Made by a program: the position numbers and the translations under genes. From Brucella cytisi (lineage in GTDB: Bacteria; Pseudomonadota; Alphaproteobacteria; Rhizobiales; Rhizobiaceae): DNA of 64,000 nt. The notes below the pieces were generated by a model, which did no database searches, had not been told where the DNA came from, and saw only the letters and a list, made by a program, of their open reading frames with translations. Shown here piece by piece: positions 29,762 through 39,787 of this stretch (position 1 is its first letter; the number at the start of each line of letters is the position of its first letter). Location of the stretch: positions 744,001-808,000 of the forward strand of contig JAAVLQ010000001.1 of NCBI GenBank assembly GCA_012103075.1, written 5' to 3'.

Positions 29762-30018
29762 TCATCCTCCCGTCATGGGCGGAAAGAGCGCAACTTCATC
29801 GCCGTCATTCACAAGTTCAACATGCTCTGCATGTTCCTGATTGATTGCTGCGCGGATGACATGTTCGTGCTCGAAGGCGGCTTCATATTCATCACCGCGC
29901 GATTTCAGGTGGCTGATCAGATCGCCAACGGTGGTTTTGGGCGAGGGAGTTCGATTGACTCTTCACCCTTGCCGATTTTCTCGCGCACCCATGCAAAATA
30001 GACGAGTTTTACCGTCAC
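29762..30018 (-). CDS. moaD: Molybdopterin synthase sulfur carrier subunit, frameshifted
   Basis: Ubiquitin-like sulfur carrier of about 85 residues. Translation from GTG 30018 gives VTVKLVYFAWVREKIGKGEE, then, after one T is added to the run 29935-29938, TTVGDLISHLKSRGDEYEA. It ends VALFPPMTGG, with the invariant C-terminal Gly-Gly that becomes a thiocarboxylate. The frameshift hides the gene from simple ORF calling. It starts 4 bases after the pgsA stop and stops 1 base before moaE, in one operon. Confidence 0.9.
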
Positions 30019-30022
30019 TGGA

Positions 30023-30607
30023 TCAATCCATTACGTGTTTGAGGCCCGCCTTGAAGTAATCCCAGCCCGTATAAAGCGTCAGAAGAGCTGATATCCAAAG
30101 CAGGACAATACCCATTTCGGTTACATAGGGCACGACTTTGTCACCAGCAGGGCCTGCGAGTAGAAATGCGAGAGCAACCATTTGTGCCGTCGTCTTCCAT
30201 TTGGCGAGGCGAGAGACGGGAACACTGACTTTGAGTTCGGCAAGATACTCACGCAGACCCGAAACAAGGATTTCGCGACAAAGGATGATGATTGCGGCCC
30301 ACAGCGTCCAGCCGGCAATTGTACCATCAGCCGCGAGAAGCAGGAGGATGGCGGATACGAGCAGCTTGTCGGCAATCGGGTCCAGCATGCGACCGATGGT
30401 CGATGTCTGCTTCCAGATACGGGCGAGGTAACCGTCGAAAAAATCTGTAATGCTAGCGACGATAAACAATCCCAGAGCTGTCCATCGGGCGAAATCGCTC
30501 GATTCCAGCCGCCCCTCGACAAAGAAGCACAATACCACAAGGGGAACGGCGATGATCCGGCCGTAAGTGAGGATATTGGGCAAGGAGAGGGTATGATTTT
30601 TCTGCAT
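30023..30607 (-). CDS. pgsA: CDP-diacylglycerol-glycerol-3-phosphate 3-phosphatidyltransferase
   Basis: A 194-residue inner-membrane enzyme making phosphatidylglycerol phosphate. The CDP-alcohol phosphotransferase motif is complete: D in TDFFDGYLAR, then G and two D in GRMLDPIADK. Four to five membrane helices are visible, the first near LPNILTYGRIIAVPLVVL. ATG 30607 is clear (MQKNHTLS). It lies between uvrC and moaD, an arrangement common in Rhizobiales. The gene is intact. Confidence 0.95.
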   Translation of the reverse strand: MQKNHTLSLPNILTYGRIIAVPLVVLCFFVEGRLESSDFARWTALGLFIVASITDFFDGYLARIWKQTSTIGRMLDPIADKLLVSAILLLLAADGTIAGWTLWAAIIILCREILVSGLREYLAELKVSVPVSRLAKWKTTAQMVALAFLLAGPAGDKVVPYVTEMGIVLLWISALLTLYTGWDYFKAGLKHVMD

Positions 30608-30725
30608 TGTTCCGCCGCGTCGTTGTTAGCGCACATCAACAGGGATGACCGATAAAATCAACACCTGCGAATATGTTCTGCCGGGACCTAATGACGCTTG
30701 TGCATAAATCCCGGACAAAATTGCG

Positions 30726-32798
30726 TCATCTGTCACGAAAATGATCGTGAATCGTCTTGGCCATGGCCTCCGAGATACCTTCAATCTGCATCAGATCGGC
30801 AACTGCGGCTCGGGGAGACCGCTTTTGCAGTCCCAAAATGGTGCAGCAGGGCACGCTTGCGCGATGGGCCGATTCCCGCAATTTCATCGAGTGGGTTCTT
30901 GACCATTTCCTTCTTGCGACGAGCGCGGTGTGTGCCGATTGCAAACCGGTGCGCTTCGTCGCGCAGGCGCTGAATGAAATAGAGCACAGGATCGCGGGGA
31001 GGCAGCGTGAAGGCCTGTTTGCCTTCCACGAAGAAACGCTCGCGTCCTGCTTCGCGGTCGACGCCTTTGGCAATACCGATTGCATTGACGAGATGGCTGA
31101 TTCCAAGCTCACCGAGAATCTGCCTGACTGCACCGACCTGACCTTGCCCGCCGTCGATCAAAATGACATCGGGCCATGCGGGAAACGTATCGATTACTTC
31201 TGCATCGGAGGGTTCTTCCGGCGCGCCATGCTCCTTGACTAGGCGTGAGAAGCGCCGCTCGATAACCTCGCGCATCATGCCGAAGTCGTCGCCCGGCGTA
31301 ATGTCGGTCGAGCGGATATTAAACTTCCGGTACTGGTTTTGACGAAGCCTTCCGGCCCGGCGACGATCATGCCACCGACGGCATTCGTGCCCATGATATG
31401 CGAGTTATCGTAGACCTCAATGCGGCGTGGGGGCTGGGACAGGCCGAAGGTCTCAGCCATGCCTTGCAACAGGCGCGCTTGTGACGATGTTTCTGCAAGC
31501 CGCCGCCCAAGCGCCTCTCGCGCATTGGTCAAGGCGTGATCGACAAGGTCTTTCTTCTCTCCGCGTTGTGGAACGTTGACCTGCACCCTATGGCCCGCGC
31601 GCGTCGAGAGCGCTTCGACGATAAGCGATTGCTCCTCAACCGTCTCGGACAAGAGAACCAGACGCGGACATGGCTTGTCGTCATAGAACTGGGACAGGAA
31701 TGCCCCCAGAACCTCTGCCGGGCCGAGCGAACTGTCCGCCTTGGGGAAATAGGCGCGATTGCCCCAGTTCTGGCCGGTACGGAAGAAGAAAACCTGAATG
31801 CAGGTCATGCCGCCTTCCTGATGGATGGCGAAAACGTCAGCCTCTTCGACCGTCTGTGGATTGATTCCTGATGTGATTGCACATGAGAAAGTGCCGCCAG
31901 ACGATCCCGGTAAACCGCTGCATGTTCGAAATCGAGGTCTGCCGATGCGGCCTGCATTGCCGTTGCAAGGTGGTCTTTTACCGACTGGCTCTTGCCGGAC
32001 AGAAACGCCTTGGCCTCGTTGACGAGTTCGGCATAGTCCTCATCGCTGATCTCGTGCGTGCAGGGGCCGGAACAACGCTTGATCTGAAAGAGAAGGCAGG
32101 GACGGGTACGCGTCTCAAAAACCGAATCCGTGCAGGTCCGCAGCAGGAAGGCGCGCTGAAGCGCGTTGATCGTGCGACCGACAGCACCGGCAGAGGCAAA
32201 GGGACCGAAATAGTCTCCCTTGCGGGACCGTGCGCCGCGATGCTTGAAGATGCCGGGTGCCCGATGGTCGCCGGTCAGCAGAATATAGGGAAACGACTTG
32301 TCGTCGCGCATCAGCACGTTGAAGCGCGGACGCAATCTCTTGATGAGATTGGCTTCCAGCAACAAGGCCTCGGTTTCCGTCCGGGTGACGACGAATTCCA
32401 TCGTCACCGTTTCGCGGATCATCCGGGTGATGCGATTCGAATGGCCGATCCCGCGCGCATAGTTGGAAACGCGCTTCTTGAGATTGCGTGCCTTGCCGAC
32501 ATAGAGCACGTCACCATCACTGTTGAACATGCGATAGACGCCCGGATTGTTCGGCAGGCGCTTCACGAAAGCATTGATGATGCTGACCGCTCAGGCCTTC
32601 AATATCCGGCAGGCCATCCGAAGAATCCCATTGAATGGAATCGGCAGCGGACGGCGAGGCAGGAACGTCGACTATATCGTCGGTCTCGTCATCGTCGTCG
32701 GTTTCCGCATCGCCAATGATAATACCGGCCACATCCTGTTCGTCATCAGACGGCAGGTTTACAACGGTATCCTCATTGTTCTTGCGGTTTCCAGTCAT
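30726..32798 (-). CDS. uvrC: Excinuclease ABC subunit UvrC, four frameshifts
   Basis: Nucleotide excision repair nuclease making both incisions around a UvrB-marked lesion. From ATG 32798 there is an acidic N-terminal extension ([13 protein letters not shown]), then the GIY-YIG domain ([28 protein letters not shown]). A Cys-rich and UVR linker follows, then the RNase H-like domain ([32 protein letters not shown]) and helix-hairpin-helix repeats ([15 protein letters not shown]). Breaks occur near 32586-32590, 31866-31867 (missing G), 31337-31340 (missing A) and 30812-30815 (extra C). The start overlaps the SDR stop (ATGA). Confidence 0.95.
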
Positions 32799-33612
32799 TC
32801 GGTGATTCCTGCAATATCCGGGGTTTCCCACGCCAGATGCTGTCCGCCATCAAGTGCGATCATCTGGCCGGTAACGGAGCGGCTTTCCCAGAAATAGCGA
32901 ACAGTACGCCCAAATTCCGGCAATTCCGGCGCACGTTGCAAAAGAAGTTTCTCGACCTGCTGTTCGAAATCGCTCGGCTTCTGCCGCTCGCTCGGCAATG
33001 TTGGACCGGGTGCGATTGCATTGACCCGGATCTGCGGTGCAAGCGCCTGCGCCATGGTTCGGGTGGCGTTCCAGAGGGCCGTTTTTGACAACGTGTAGGA
33101 AAAGAAGTTCGGATTGAGCTTCCAGACTCGCTGGTCGATGACATTGACGACAAGCGCTTCTTCGCCATCGGGCAGAGCTTTTTTGCCATTTCTTCAGCCA
33201 GCAGGACAGGCGCCTTGAGATGGATGGCAAAGTGCTTGTCCCACAGCGCCATGTCCAATTGGCCGATGCGGTCATCTTCAAAGAGGGATGCATTATTAAC
33301 GAGGAGCCGGATCGGCCCGATCTGGCGCGATGCATCTTTAACAAGATTCCGAATATCGGATTCGGACGACAGGTCCGCACGCACGACGCAGGCTTTGCCG
33401 CCTTGTTCGTTTATGGCGGCCGCAAGGGTGGCGCTTTCATCGATGGAGTGTTTATAGTGTATGGCGACCGGGAAGCCATGGGCGGCAAGGTCTTCGACAA
33501 TTGCCTTCCCAATGCGCCGTGCGCCGCCGGTGACCAGAACCGGGCATTTAGCAAGCAGGCGAGGCTCTTGATCGTTCAACACGGTAAACACTTTCTTATC
33601 GAGATTCTTCAA
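32795..33612 (-). CDS. SDR family oxidoreductase, pteridine-reductase-like, frameshifted
   Basis: Rossmann-fold short-chain dehydrogenase. VLVTGGARRIGKAIVEDLAA is the cofactor site in the TGxxRRxG form seen in FolM/pteridine reductases. LLVNNASLFEDD and SYTLSKTALWNATR (catalytic Tyr and Lys) follow. The end is TGQMIALDGGQHLAW. A missing A in the run 33179-33184 separates the two halves (MAKK should continue ALPDGEEALVVNVID). The start is uncertain: TTG 33612 gives MKNLDKKVFTVL, and downstream alternatives exist. Substrate is a guess; a reductase of dihydrobiopterin or dihydrofolate type is plausible. It is first in the SDR-uvrC-pgsA-moaD-moaE run. Confidence 0.85.
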
Positions 33613-33960
33613 TCGATTTCATGCCATTTCGGTCGGAAGATTGCAGCTAAAAACAGCGCCTGCAATGTTCATAACTGACAAATTTGTAGAGATTTCAGCG
33701 ACTTCGTTTCACTTCGCCGGACGTTGCCGTCGCTGCAATCGACGTTCCCCACTATATAGGTGGCTGAAGTCGGCGTTGCGATAATGCAACATCGTATTTT
33801 TGCCATGTTCTCGTCAGGTTCTCTCCACAGAAGCGGGCATTTCGTGCCGCAATTACCACCGATATGTCGATCCTGTCAGCGCGGCATGGACGATTTGCTC
33901 CCAACATCGCCCGCCCGATAAGGGACCGCGCTAAAGGTAATTTGTGTAAGGAGAATGCTA
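33613..33960. other. Intergenic region upstream of omp25
   Basis: About 350 bases between the divergent SDR gene and omp25. It should contain the strong omp25 promoter and a leader. A Shine-Dalgarno AAGGAG lies at 33949-33954. The minus-strand open frame at 33752-34039 overlaps the omp25 signal peptide and is not supported. Confidence 0.4.
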
Positions 33961-34600
33961 TGCGCACTCTTAAGTCTCTCGTAATCGCCTCGGCTGCGCT
34001 GCTGCCGTTCTCTGCGACTGCTTTCGCTGCTGATGCCATTCAGGAACAGCCTCCTGTTCCGGCTCCGGTCGAAATGGCTCCGCAGTACAGCTGGGCTGGT
34101 GGCTACACTGGTCTGTACCTCGGCTACGGCTGGAACAAGGCCAAGACCGACACCGTAGGCACCATTAAGCCTGACGATATGAAGGCTGGCGCTTACGCTG
34201 GCTGGAACTTCCAGCAGGACCAGTTCGTATACGGTGTTGAAGGCGACGCTGGCTACTCCGGGCCAAGAAGACCAAGGACGGTCTGGAAGTTAAGCAGGGC
34301 TTCGAAGGCTCGCTGCGTGCACGTCTCGGTTACGACCTGAACCCGGTTATGCCGTACATCACGGCTGGTGTTGCCGGTTCGCAGGTCAAGCTCGACAACG
34401 GCTTTGACGACGAAAGCAAGTTCCGCGTTGGTTGGACTGCTGGTGCCGGTCTGGAAGCCAAGCTCACGGACAACATCCCGGGCCGCGTCGAATACCGCTA
34501 CACCCAGTTTGGTAACAAGACCTACGACCTCGGCAACGAATCGGTTCGTAACAAGCTCGACACCCACGACATCCGCGTCGGCGTTGGCTACAAGTTCTAA
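33961..34600 (+). CDS. omp25: Omp25-family outer-membrane protein, frameshifted
   Basis: Major outer-membrane eight-stranded porin-like protein of the Omp25/Omp31 family. The signal peptide [20 protein letters not shown] is followed by [18 protein letters not shown], nearly as in Brucella Omp25. Strands include [50 protein letters not shown] and [11 protein letters not shown], ending [10 protein letters not shown] with the terminal Phe of outer-membrane proteins. A missing T at about 34258-34261 breaks it ([15 protein letters not shown] is restored). Codon bias suggests high expression, and a strong terminator follows. Confidence 0.95.
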
Positions 34601-34621
34601 TTATCTGATAATTGAACACGG

Positions 34622-34649
34622 AAAACCGGGCAGGCAACTGCCCGGTTTT
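34622..34649. terminator. Rho-independent terminator between omp25 and ampR
   Basis: AAAACCGGGCAG and CTGCCCGGTTTT form a perfect 12-bp stem with loop GCAA, followed by T on the plus strand. It lies between convergent omp25 and ampR and can serve both. Confidence 0.9.
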
Positions 34650-34664
34650 TGTTGCGTTTTTAGC

Positions 34665-35539
34665 TCAGTTGTTCGCAGCATCTGTCAGCCAGTCGCGAAA
34701 AGCTGCCATCGCTTGCGTTTCCGTCCGCGATTGTAGCCTTGTCAGCCAGTAGCCGCCCATCGTCACCGTCGTCTCGAACGGCTGGACAATGGTTTCCGAC
34801 AGCAATTGCCGGGAGAACATCAGTGGCGGGGCAAGCGCAATACCCGCTCCCCTGCATGGCCGCTTCCATCATCGCGAGCGACGATCGAACATGACGCTTC
34901 GCGGCAGGGGCATGTCGCCCGTTACGCCTGCTGCCAGAAACCACTGCGTCCATTCGTCGGCCCGGTAGGAGCGGAGCAAAGTATGCCGCGCGAGATCGAC
35001 AGGTGCCCGCAATTCGTGTGCCAGTTCCGGAATGCAAAGTGGTGACAGGGGCGCCTCCAGCAGTCTGAACGCGTCGATGCCGTGCCGGGCACCGCTGCCG
35101 AAACGGATCGCGTAATCCAGTCCCTCCGCTGCAATGTCCACCCGGTTGTTGTTGGTCGAAAGCCGCAGGTCGATGAATGGGTAGCGATTCTGAAAATCGC
35201 GCAGACGTGGCAGAAGCCAGCCGACGGCCAAGGTGCCGACCGCACCCACACGCAAGATTTCCCGATAATGCCCCGCTTCGAAACGTTCAAGCGTTCCAGC
35301 AATCCTGTCGAATGCATCCTTCAGTGTGGGAAGCAACGTTTCTCCTTCGCTCGTCAGCATCAGTCCGCGGGGCAGGCGCTCGAACAAAGTCACGTTCAGA
35401 CGGGTTTCGAGGCTTTTGACCTGATGGCTGACAGCCGCCTGCGTGACGCAAAGTTCAATCGCGGCCTTCGTAAAACTCAAGTGACGCGCAGATGCCTCGA
35501 AAGCGCGCAGGAATTGAGCGGGAGATGCGGTCGAACCAT
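34665..35539 (-). CDS. ampR: LysR-type regulator AmpR, three frameshifts
   Basis: Divergent regulator of the chromosomal beta-lactamase. The N-terminal HTH reads FEASARHLSFTKAAIELCVT then QAAVSHQVKSLETRLNVTLF; the effector domain has VGTLAVGWLLPRLRDFQNRY and STNNNRVDIAAEGLDYAIRF, as in AmpR. Start is ATG 35539 (MVRPHLPLNS); a missing C at 35510-35511 then joins LRAFEAS. Further breaks are near 34884-34888 (missing T, giving FDSSLAMMEAA) and 34849-34852 (extra G, giving QGAGIALAPPLMFS). It ends WLTDAANN. AmpR senses muropeptides of cell-wall recycling and switches ampC on. Confidence 0.9.
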
Positions 35540-35731
35540 GTTGCCCCAAATTTTTCTAATGCCAAATGCTAGATAACGTCGTTTGTCGCGCCAGCGCAAG
35601 CATCGTATATAAGCTGGGCTTAAAGGCTTATATCCCGCAAGGCGGGCTTCAATATTATGGACCGCGCAATACCGGCTATGTCTTGAGAAAGATGCAGCGG
35701 AACGCATAATCATGAGGTTTATTTATCTGTC
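35540..35731. promoter_or_regulatory. ampR-ampC divergent control region with LysR-type dyad
   Basis: At 35555-35573 the sequence TCTA, 11 bases, TAGA forms a perfect LysR-type T-N11-A dyad, 16 bases upstream of the ampR start and about 160 before ampC. It is the best candidate AmpR operator. Promoter boxes were not assigned. Confidence 0.5.
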
Positions 35732-36903
35732 ATGAGAAAATATACGACATTTTTGATCGGTTTCCTCGCCACTGCGGCTATTATGCCGAATAATGGTTCG
35801 CTGGCTGCGAGCAAGGTGAATGATGCTGATTTGCGCCGTATTGTCGATGAAACGGTGCGCCCGCTCATGACCGAGCAGAAAATCCCCGGCATGGCGGTTG
35901 CCATAACAATCGACGGTAAGAGCCATTTCTTCGGCTATGGCGTGGCATCGAAGGAAAGTGGGCAAAAGTCACCGAAGAAACGATCTTCGAGATAGGCTCG
36001 ATTAGCAAGACCTTCACTGCAATGCTTGGGGGCTACGGGCTGGCGACCGGCGCATTCTCCCTGTCCGATCCCGCTATCAAATGGGGTCCCGAACTGACGG
36101 GCAGCAGCTTCGACAAGATCACTATGCTCGATCTCGGGACCTACACACCGGGAGGGTTGCCGCTGCAATTTCCCGATACTGTTTCCGATGACAAATCCAT
36201 GCTGTCTTATTTCAAGGACTGGAAACCCGATTACCCGGCGAGCACGCAGCGCCGTTATTCAAATCCCAGCATCGGCCTGTTCGGCTATCTGGCTGCACGG
36301 AGCATGGACAAGCCGTTCGACGTTTTGATGGAAGAAACGCTTCTGCCCGCATTCGGCCTGAAGAACACCTTCATCAATGTGCCTGAAAGCCAGATGAAGA
36401 ATTACGCCTATGGCTATTCCAAAGCCAACAAGCCGATCCGGGTATCGGGCGGCGCGCTGGATGCACAAGCCTATGGCATCAAGACTACGGCGCTTGATCT
36501 TGCCCGCTTCGTCGAACTGAACATCGACAGCTCATCTCTGAAGCCCGATTTCCAGAAAGCCGTCGCGGCAACGCATACCGGTTACTACCATGTCGGTGCG
36601 AACAATCAGGGACTTGGCTGGGAATTCTATACCTATCCGACTGCGCTTAAGACGCTTCTTGCTGGCAATTCGTCGGACATGGCGCTGAAATCGCACAGGA
36701 TCAAGAAATTCGACCAGCCCTTGCAGCTGTCAGCGGATGTCCTGATCAATAAGACAGGCTCGACCAACGGTTTCGGTGCTTATGCGGCTTTTATTCCCGC
36801 GAAGAAGACTGGAATTGTTCTGCTTGCCAACCGGAATTACCCGATCGATGAGCGCGTCAAGGCTGCCTATCGGATAATACAGGCACTCGACAAGAAGCAA
36901 TAG
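35732..36903 (+). CDS. ampC: Class C beta-lactamase of OCH type, frameshifted
   Basis: Periplasmic serine beta-lactamase (AmpC) hydrolysing cephalosporins and penicillins. Signal peptide MRKYTTFLIGFLATAAIMPN leads to AASKVNDADL. Active-site motifs are complete: SISK (the serine nucleophile, residues about 90-93), YSN in RRYSNPSIGLF, and KTG in INKTGSTNGFGAYAAF. The whole protein strongly resembles OCH enzymes of Ochrobactrum, from memory. A missing A in 35964-35967 causes an early stop; repaired it reads GQKVTEETIFEIGSISK. About 390 residues, as usual. With AmpR alongside, expression is presumably inducible. Confidence 0.95.
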
Positions 36904-36929
36904 ACCGCAAAAGAACTCCGGAAAATCGT

Positions 36930-36967
36930 ACTACCCCCGAAAGTTGGACACCCAACTTGGGGGTAGT
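36930..36967. repeat. Imperfect palindrome with IS3-like end sequence
   Basis: ACTACCCCC..AAGTTGG (36930-36947) pairs with CCAACTTGGGGGTAGT (36952-36967), a 16-bp stem with a 2-base bulge. It lies between ampC (stop 36903) and the convergent GST gene and could act as a terminator. The string CCCCCGAAAGTTGGACA resembles the terminal sequence of some IS3-family elements, so it could also be two abutting IS ends. Confidence 0.5.
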
Positions 36968-36998
36968 TCAAAATCCGGGGTTTTTCTTTGCAGACGGA

Positions 36999-37597
36999 TC
37001 AGCCGCGCGGCAGCAGTTCCACCAATTCAGGATGTAATTCCTGAAAACGCTTCATCCAGCGCTTCAGCTTGGGACGATTGCGTTCCCATTTGCCCTCGAA
37101 GCGCAGCGCCAGATAGCCGAGCGTAGCCGCGATAGCGATATGACCGCCATGCAGCTTGCCCGCCAGCCGAGGCGGTGCTTCGTTCAAGAGGTCGAGCGCA
37201 CGTTCGGCCTTGCGCCATTGCAGGTCGAGCGGGGCTGATGGATCTTCTCTTCCGGACGAAGTCGCCGCTCGTATACATGCGCCAGAAGCACGTCGCAAAG
37301 ACCGTCGGCGATGGCTTCATAGCGCTCTGCATCGGTGCGCTTTTCGGCATTGCGCGGGAAGAGCTTGTTACCCGAAGCCCGGTTCAGATACTGGGTGATC
37401 GCACGGCTGTCGAAAACCGATTTGCCATCATCCGTTACCAACGTCGGAATTTTCCCGAGCGGATTGGCGTGGATGAGATTCTCCGGTTCTGCCGAGGTGT
37501 TGACGACGACGCTTTCAAACGGAATGCCGGCGTAGTGGGCGGCCATGCGAACCTTCGCGCTGTAGGGCGAAGCGGGCGAATAGAGAATCTGTGTCAT
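36999..37597 (-). CDS. Glutathione S-transferase family protein, frameshifted
   Basis: Cytosolic GST of about 200 residues: an N-terminal thioredoxin-like domain (QILYSPASPYSAKVRMAAHY with candidate active serine, NPLGKIPTLVTDDGKSVFDS with the cis-Pro and glutathione-binding SR) and a C-terminal helical domain. A missing C in the run 37231-37234 breaks the protein at KIHQP; it then resumes LDLQWRKAERALDLLNEAPP and ends HPELVELLPRG. The substrate is unknown. ATG 37597 is clear. Confidence 0.88.
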
Positions 37598-37625
37598 CGT
37601 TAGTTCCTAAACAGGGTATGTGAGC

Positions 37626-38303
37626 TTATTGCGTGGCGGGCATCATGACTGAGCGGCTTCGGCAGGCATTGGCATCGACCTGACCGCAAGCGCGATATTG
37701 CAGGTCCTTTGTCATGCAGATACGAACTTCCTGAAGATAGTTACGCTTGCAGCTTATCGAAATACCGTCCGGTTTCATGCCGGGATTGGCTGCGATAAAG
37801 GCTTTTTCAACGAGAAGAGGATCTACGCGCCGACCGCTCGCCAGATTGCGCAGGCTGGGTGGAATGCGAACTTGATCGAAAGCGTTGCGCAGCGTGGAGA
37901 AATATTCGTCCTGCGACAAGCCCGAACAGCTGCCATGTTTGCGCCATTGATAAGCGACAAGACCGGCAGAAGGCATGATATCTGACAGGCGGGAGATGAT
38001 CGGACGAGGCACGTAGCTGCCCCGACTGCGGGCATTATCGAACTGGCAGTTTGCCGGATAGCCCCATTCGTTCTGTGGCCAGAGGCCGTGCACCACAAAA
38101 CCAAAGGGACGACTGGTTCCACATTGCTGCTTGTTGGCGCGGGGGCCTTCGGAGGCACAATAGCTCGGCGACCGGGAGGGGGCGAGGACGTAGAAGTCGA
38201 ACTCGCCCGGAACGTCATCCGCCCAGCTTGGCACAACTGCCAAAGTGCTCGCAACTGCCGTTGCGAGCAACGTAAACGCACCTGCTCCAAACTTTCGCAG
38301 CAT
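37626..38303 (-). CDS. Secreted ribonuclease T2 family protein
   Basis: A 225-residue exported RNase. Signal peptide from ATG 38303 (GGAGGG at RBS distance): MLRKFGAGAFTLLATAVAST, cleaved near SWA-DDVPG. Both catalytic segments of RNase T2 are intact: CAS-1 FVVHGLWPQNEWGYP with its histidine and CAS-2 YQWRKHGSCSG with Glu replaced by Arg-Lys but the second histidine present. Several cysteines fit periplasmic disulfides. Such enzymes cut single-stranded RNA to 2',3'-cyclic products in the periplasm. The gene is intact and lies beside another exported protein on the same strand. Confidence 0.9.
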   Translation of the reverse strand: MLRKFGAGAFTLLATAVASTLAVVPSWADDVPGEFDFYVLAPSRSPSYCASEGPRANKQQCGTSRPFGFVVHGLWPQNEWGYPANCQFDNARSRGSYVPRPIISRLSDIMPSAGLVAYQWRKHGSCSGLSQDEYFSTLRNAFDQVRIPPSLRNLASGRRVDPLLVEKAFIAANPGMKPDGISISCKRNYLQEVRICMTKDLQYRACGQVDANACRSRSVMMPATQ

Positions 38304-38350
38304 GTGCCCTCCACTCAATCAACGACTGACCGTATCAAGCCGCTCAATTT

Positions 38351-38820
38351 TTAGCGAAGAACGCGGCAACTTGCGTCGTACACATACCAGCGGTCGAAAC
38401 CGTCGACGCAGAATTCGACGTTGCGGCCCACCGAGGCAAAAGCCTTGACCTTCTTCTACCATATACCAGACCGAACGATACTGGCCGTCGGTCAGAACGG
38501 CAGTTGCCTTGCAATAGGTACGTTCAATCTGAGCCGGATTGGTCTTCGGCTCATAGCGTGTCAGCTGAACATCGCTCATCGCCGAAATTCCGACCTGCGG
38601 CAGGTTCGGAACATGACGCACTTGATAGCCGAAATCGGAAACCACTGAGCGCAAAACGCTCTGCTGGCTGCATGCGCCTGCATCGGCAACTCCGGCTGGA
38701 GTTGGAGTAAGATAGTCTGCGGCACTGGCCGGCAGAGACACAAGCGTAAGCGGAAGGACAGATGCCGCAAACAGGGCTGTACGTGAATACTGTCCGATAC
38801 GTTCCGGGGGTTCGTTGCAT
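38351..38820 (-). CDS. Exported protein of unknown function, frameshifted
   Basis: Secreted protein of about 155 residues. From ATG 38820, after removing one C from the run at 38806-38810, it reads MQRTPERIGQYSRTALFAA and a signal segment (VLPLTLVSLPASAADYLTPT). The body has CSQQSVLRSVVSDFGYQVRH and ERTYCKATAVLTDGQYRSV. Removing one T from the run at 38438-38441 gives the C-terminus FASVGRNVEFCVDGFDRWYV ending ASCRVLR. Four spaced cysteines suggest disulfides. Function is unknown; it is 47 bases upstream of the RNase T2 start and may be co-transcribed. Confidence 0.7.
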
Positions 38821-38914
38821 ATCTCTGTCCTGTCCCAAATTGCGAGCTCACGCCCGCTTTAATCCGTGATAGCCGAAGCGTTGAGGCGCAGTTTCTGTCA
38901 GCAATTCACGCGGG

Positions 38915-39787
38915 TCAAGTCCGATCCGTCTCGCTGCGCACCCACTTGATGCTGAAATTGCTCCCTTTTTCCTCGGCCAGAAGTTTGGTAAGGCAGGGAA
39001 GCAGGGTTTGCATCTCACTTTCGAGTGTATAGGGCGGATTAACGACAATCATGCCGGTGCCATCCGGGCGTGGTTCAATGGACGGTGCACGAATCGCAAG
39101 CTCGATCTGCATGATCTTCGGAATACCGGTTTCCCGCAGCTGCCGGGTGAACAGTTCCGTTTCTCTGCGGTCTTTCACCGGATACCACAGTGCATAAATG
39201 CCGCCGCCGAAGCGCTTATGCGCCTTAGTCAGGCCATCAACTAGACGGTCGAACTCGCCCCTTTTTTCAAAAGGAGGGTCGACCAGAACCATGCCGCGTT
39301 TTTCCTTGGGCGGGAGGTGAGCGCCAAGCGCCAGCCATCCGTCGAGCTCGGTCACGCGGACCTGATAATCACCGTCGAAAAGTTTCGCCAGCTTGGTGGA
39401 GTCCTGCGGATGCAGTTCCAGTGCGGACAAACGGTCCTGCTTGCGTAGCAAATGCCGGACGAGAAGGGGCGAACCCGGATAATGGCGAAGCTTTTCACTG
39501 TTGTTGACCGCACGAACGGCTGCGAGATAGGGCTCCAGAAGTTTCAGCACGGGCTGCTCGACCTGCCCTTTCCGTACCGCATCGATGATGCGGTCGATAC
39601 CGCCTGTCCATTCGCCGGTCTTGCCTGCCTCGATGCCCTTCAGGTCGTAAAGGCCGATGCCTGCATGCGTGTCGATGACGCGAAAGGCCTGATCCTTGTG
39701 TTTCAGATATTCGACAAGACGGGTCAGGATGACGTGCTTGACGACATCCGCAAAATTTCCGGCGTGATAGGCGTGACGATAATTCAT
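38915..39787 (-). CDS. rlmJ: 23S rRNA (adenine(2030)-N(6))-methyltransferase
   Basis: A 290-residue SAM-dependent methyltransferase acting on A2030 of 23S rRNA. It begins MNYRHAYHAGNFADVVKHVI as RlmJ does; AFRVIDTHAGIGLYDL is the SAM motif and GMVLVDPPFEKRGEF the catalytic DPPF. GGIYALWYPVKDRRETE and GMIVVNPPYTLESEM follow. The reading frame is intact. It is divergent from an EamA transporter at 39940. Confidence 0.93.
   Translation of the reverse strand: MNYRHAYHAGNFADVVKHVILTRLVEYLKHKDQAFRVIDTHAGIGLYDLKGIEAGKTGEWTGGIDRIIDAVRKGQVEQPVLKLLEPYLAAVRAVNNSEKLRHYPGSPLLVRHLLRKQDRLSALELHPQDSTKLAKLFDGDYQVRVTELDGWLALGAHLPPKEKRGMVLVDPPFEKRGEFDRLVDGLTKAHKRFGGGIYALWYPVKDRRETELFTRQLRETGIPKIMQIELAIRAPSIEPRPDGTGMIVVNPPYTLESEMQTLLPCLTKLLAEEKGSNFSIKWVRSETDRT

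Noticed and set aside
33752..34039. Minus-strand 95-codon frame before and into omp25
   Set aside because: It covers the complement of the omp25 signal peptide and lacks a start signal.
34660..34672. String TAGCTCAGTT after the omp25 terminator, like a tRNA D-arm
   Set aside because: No cloverleaf can be formed around it; it is the 3' end of ampR.
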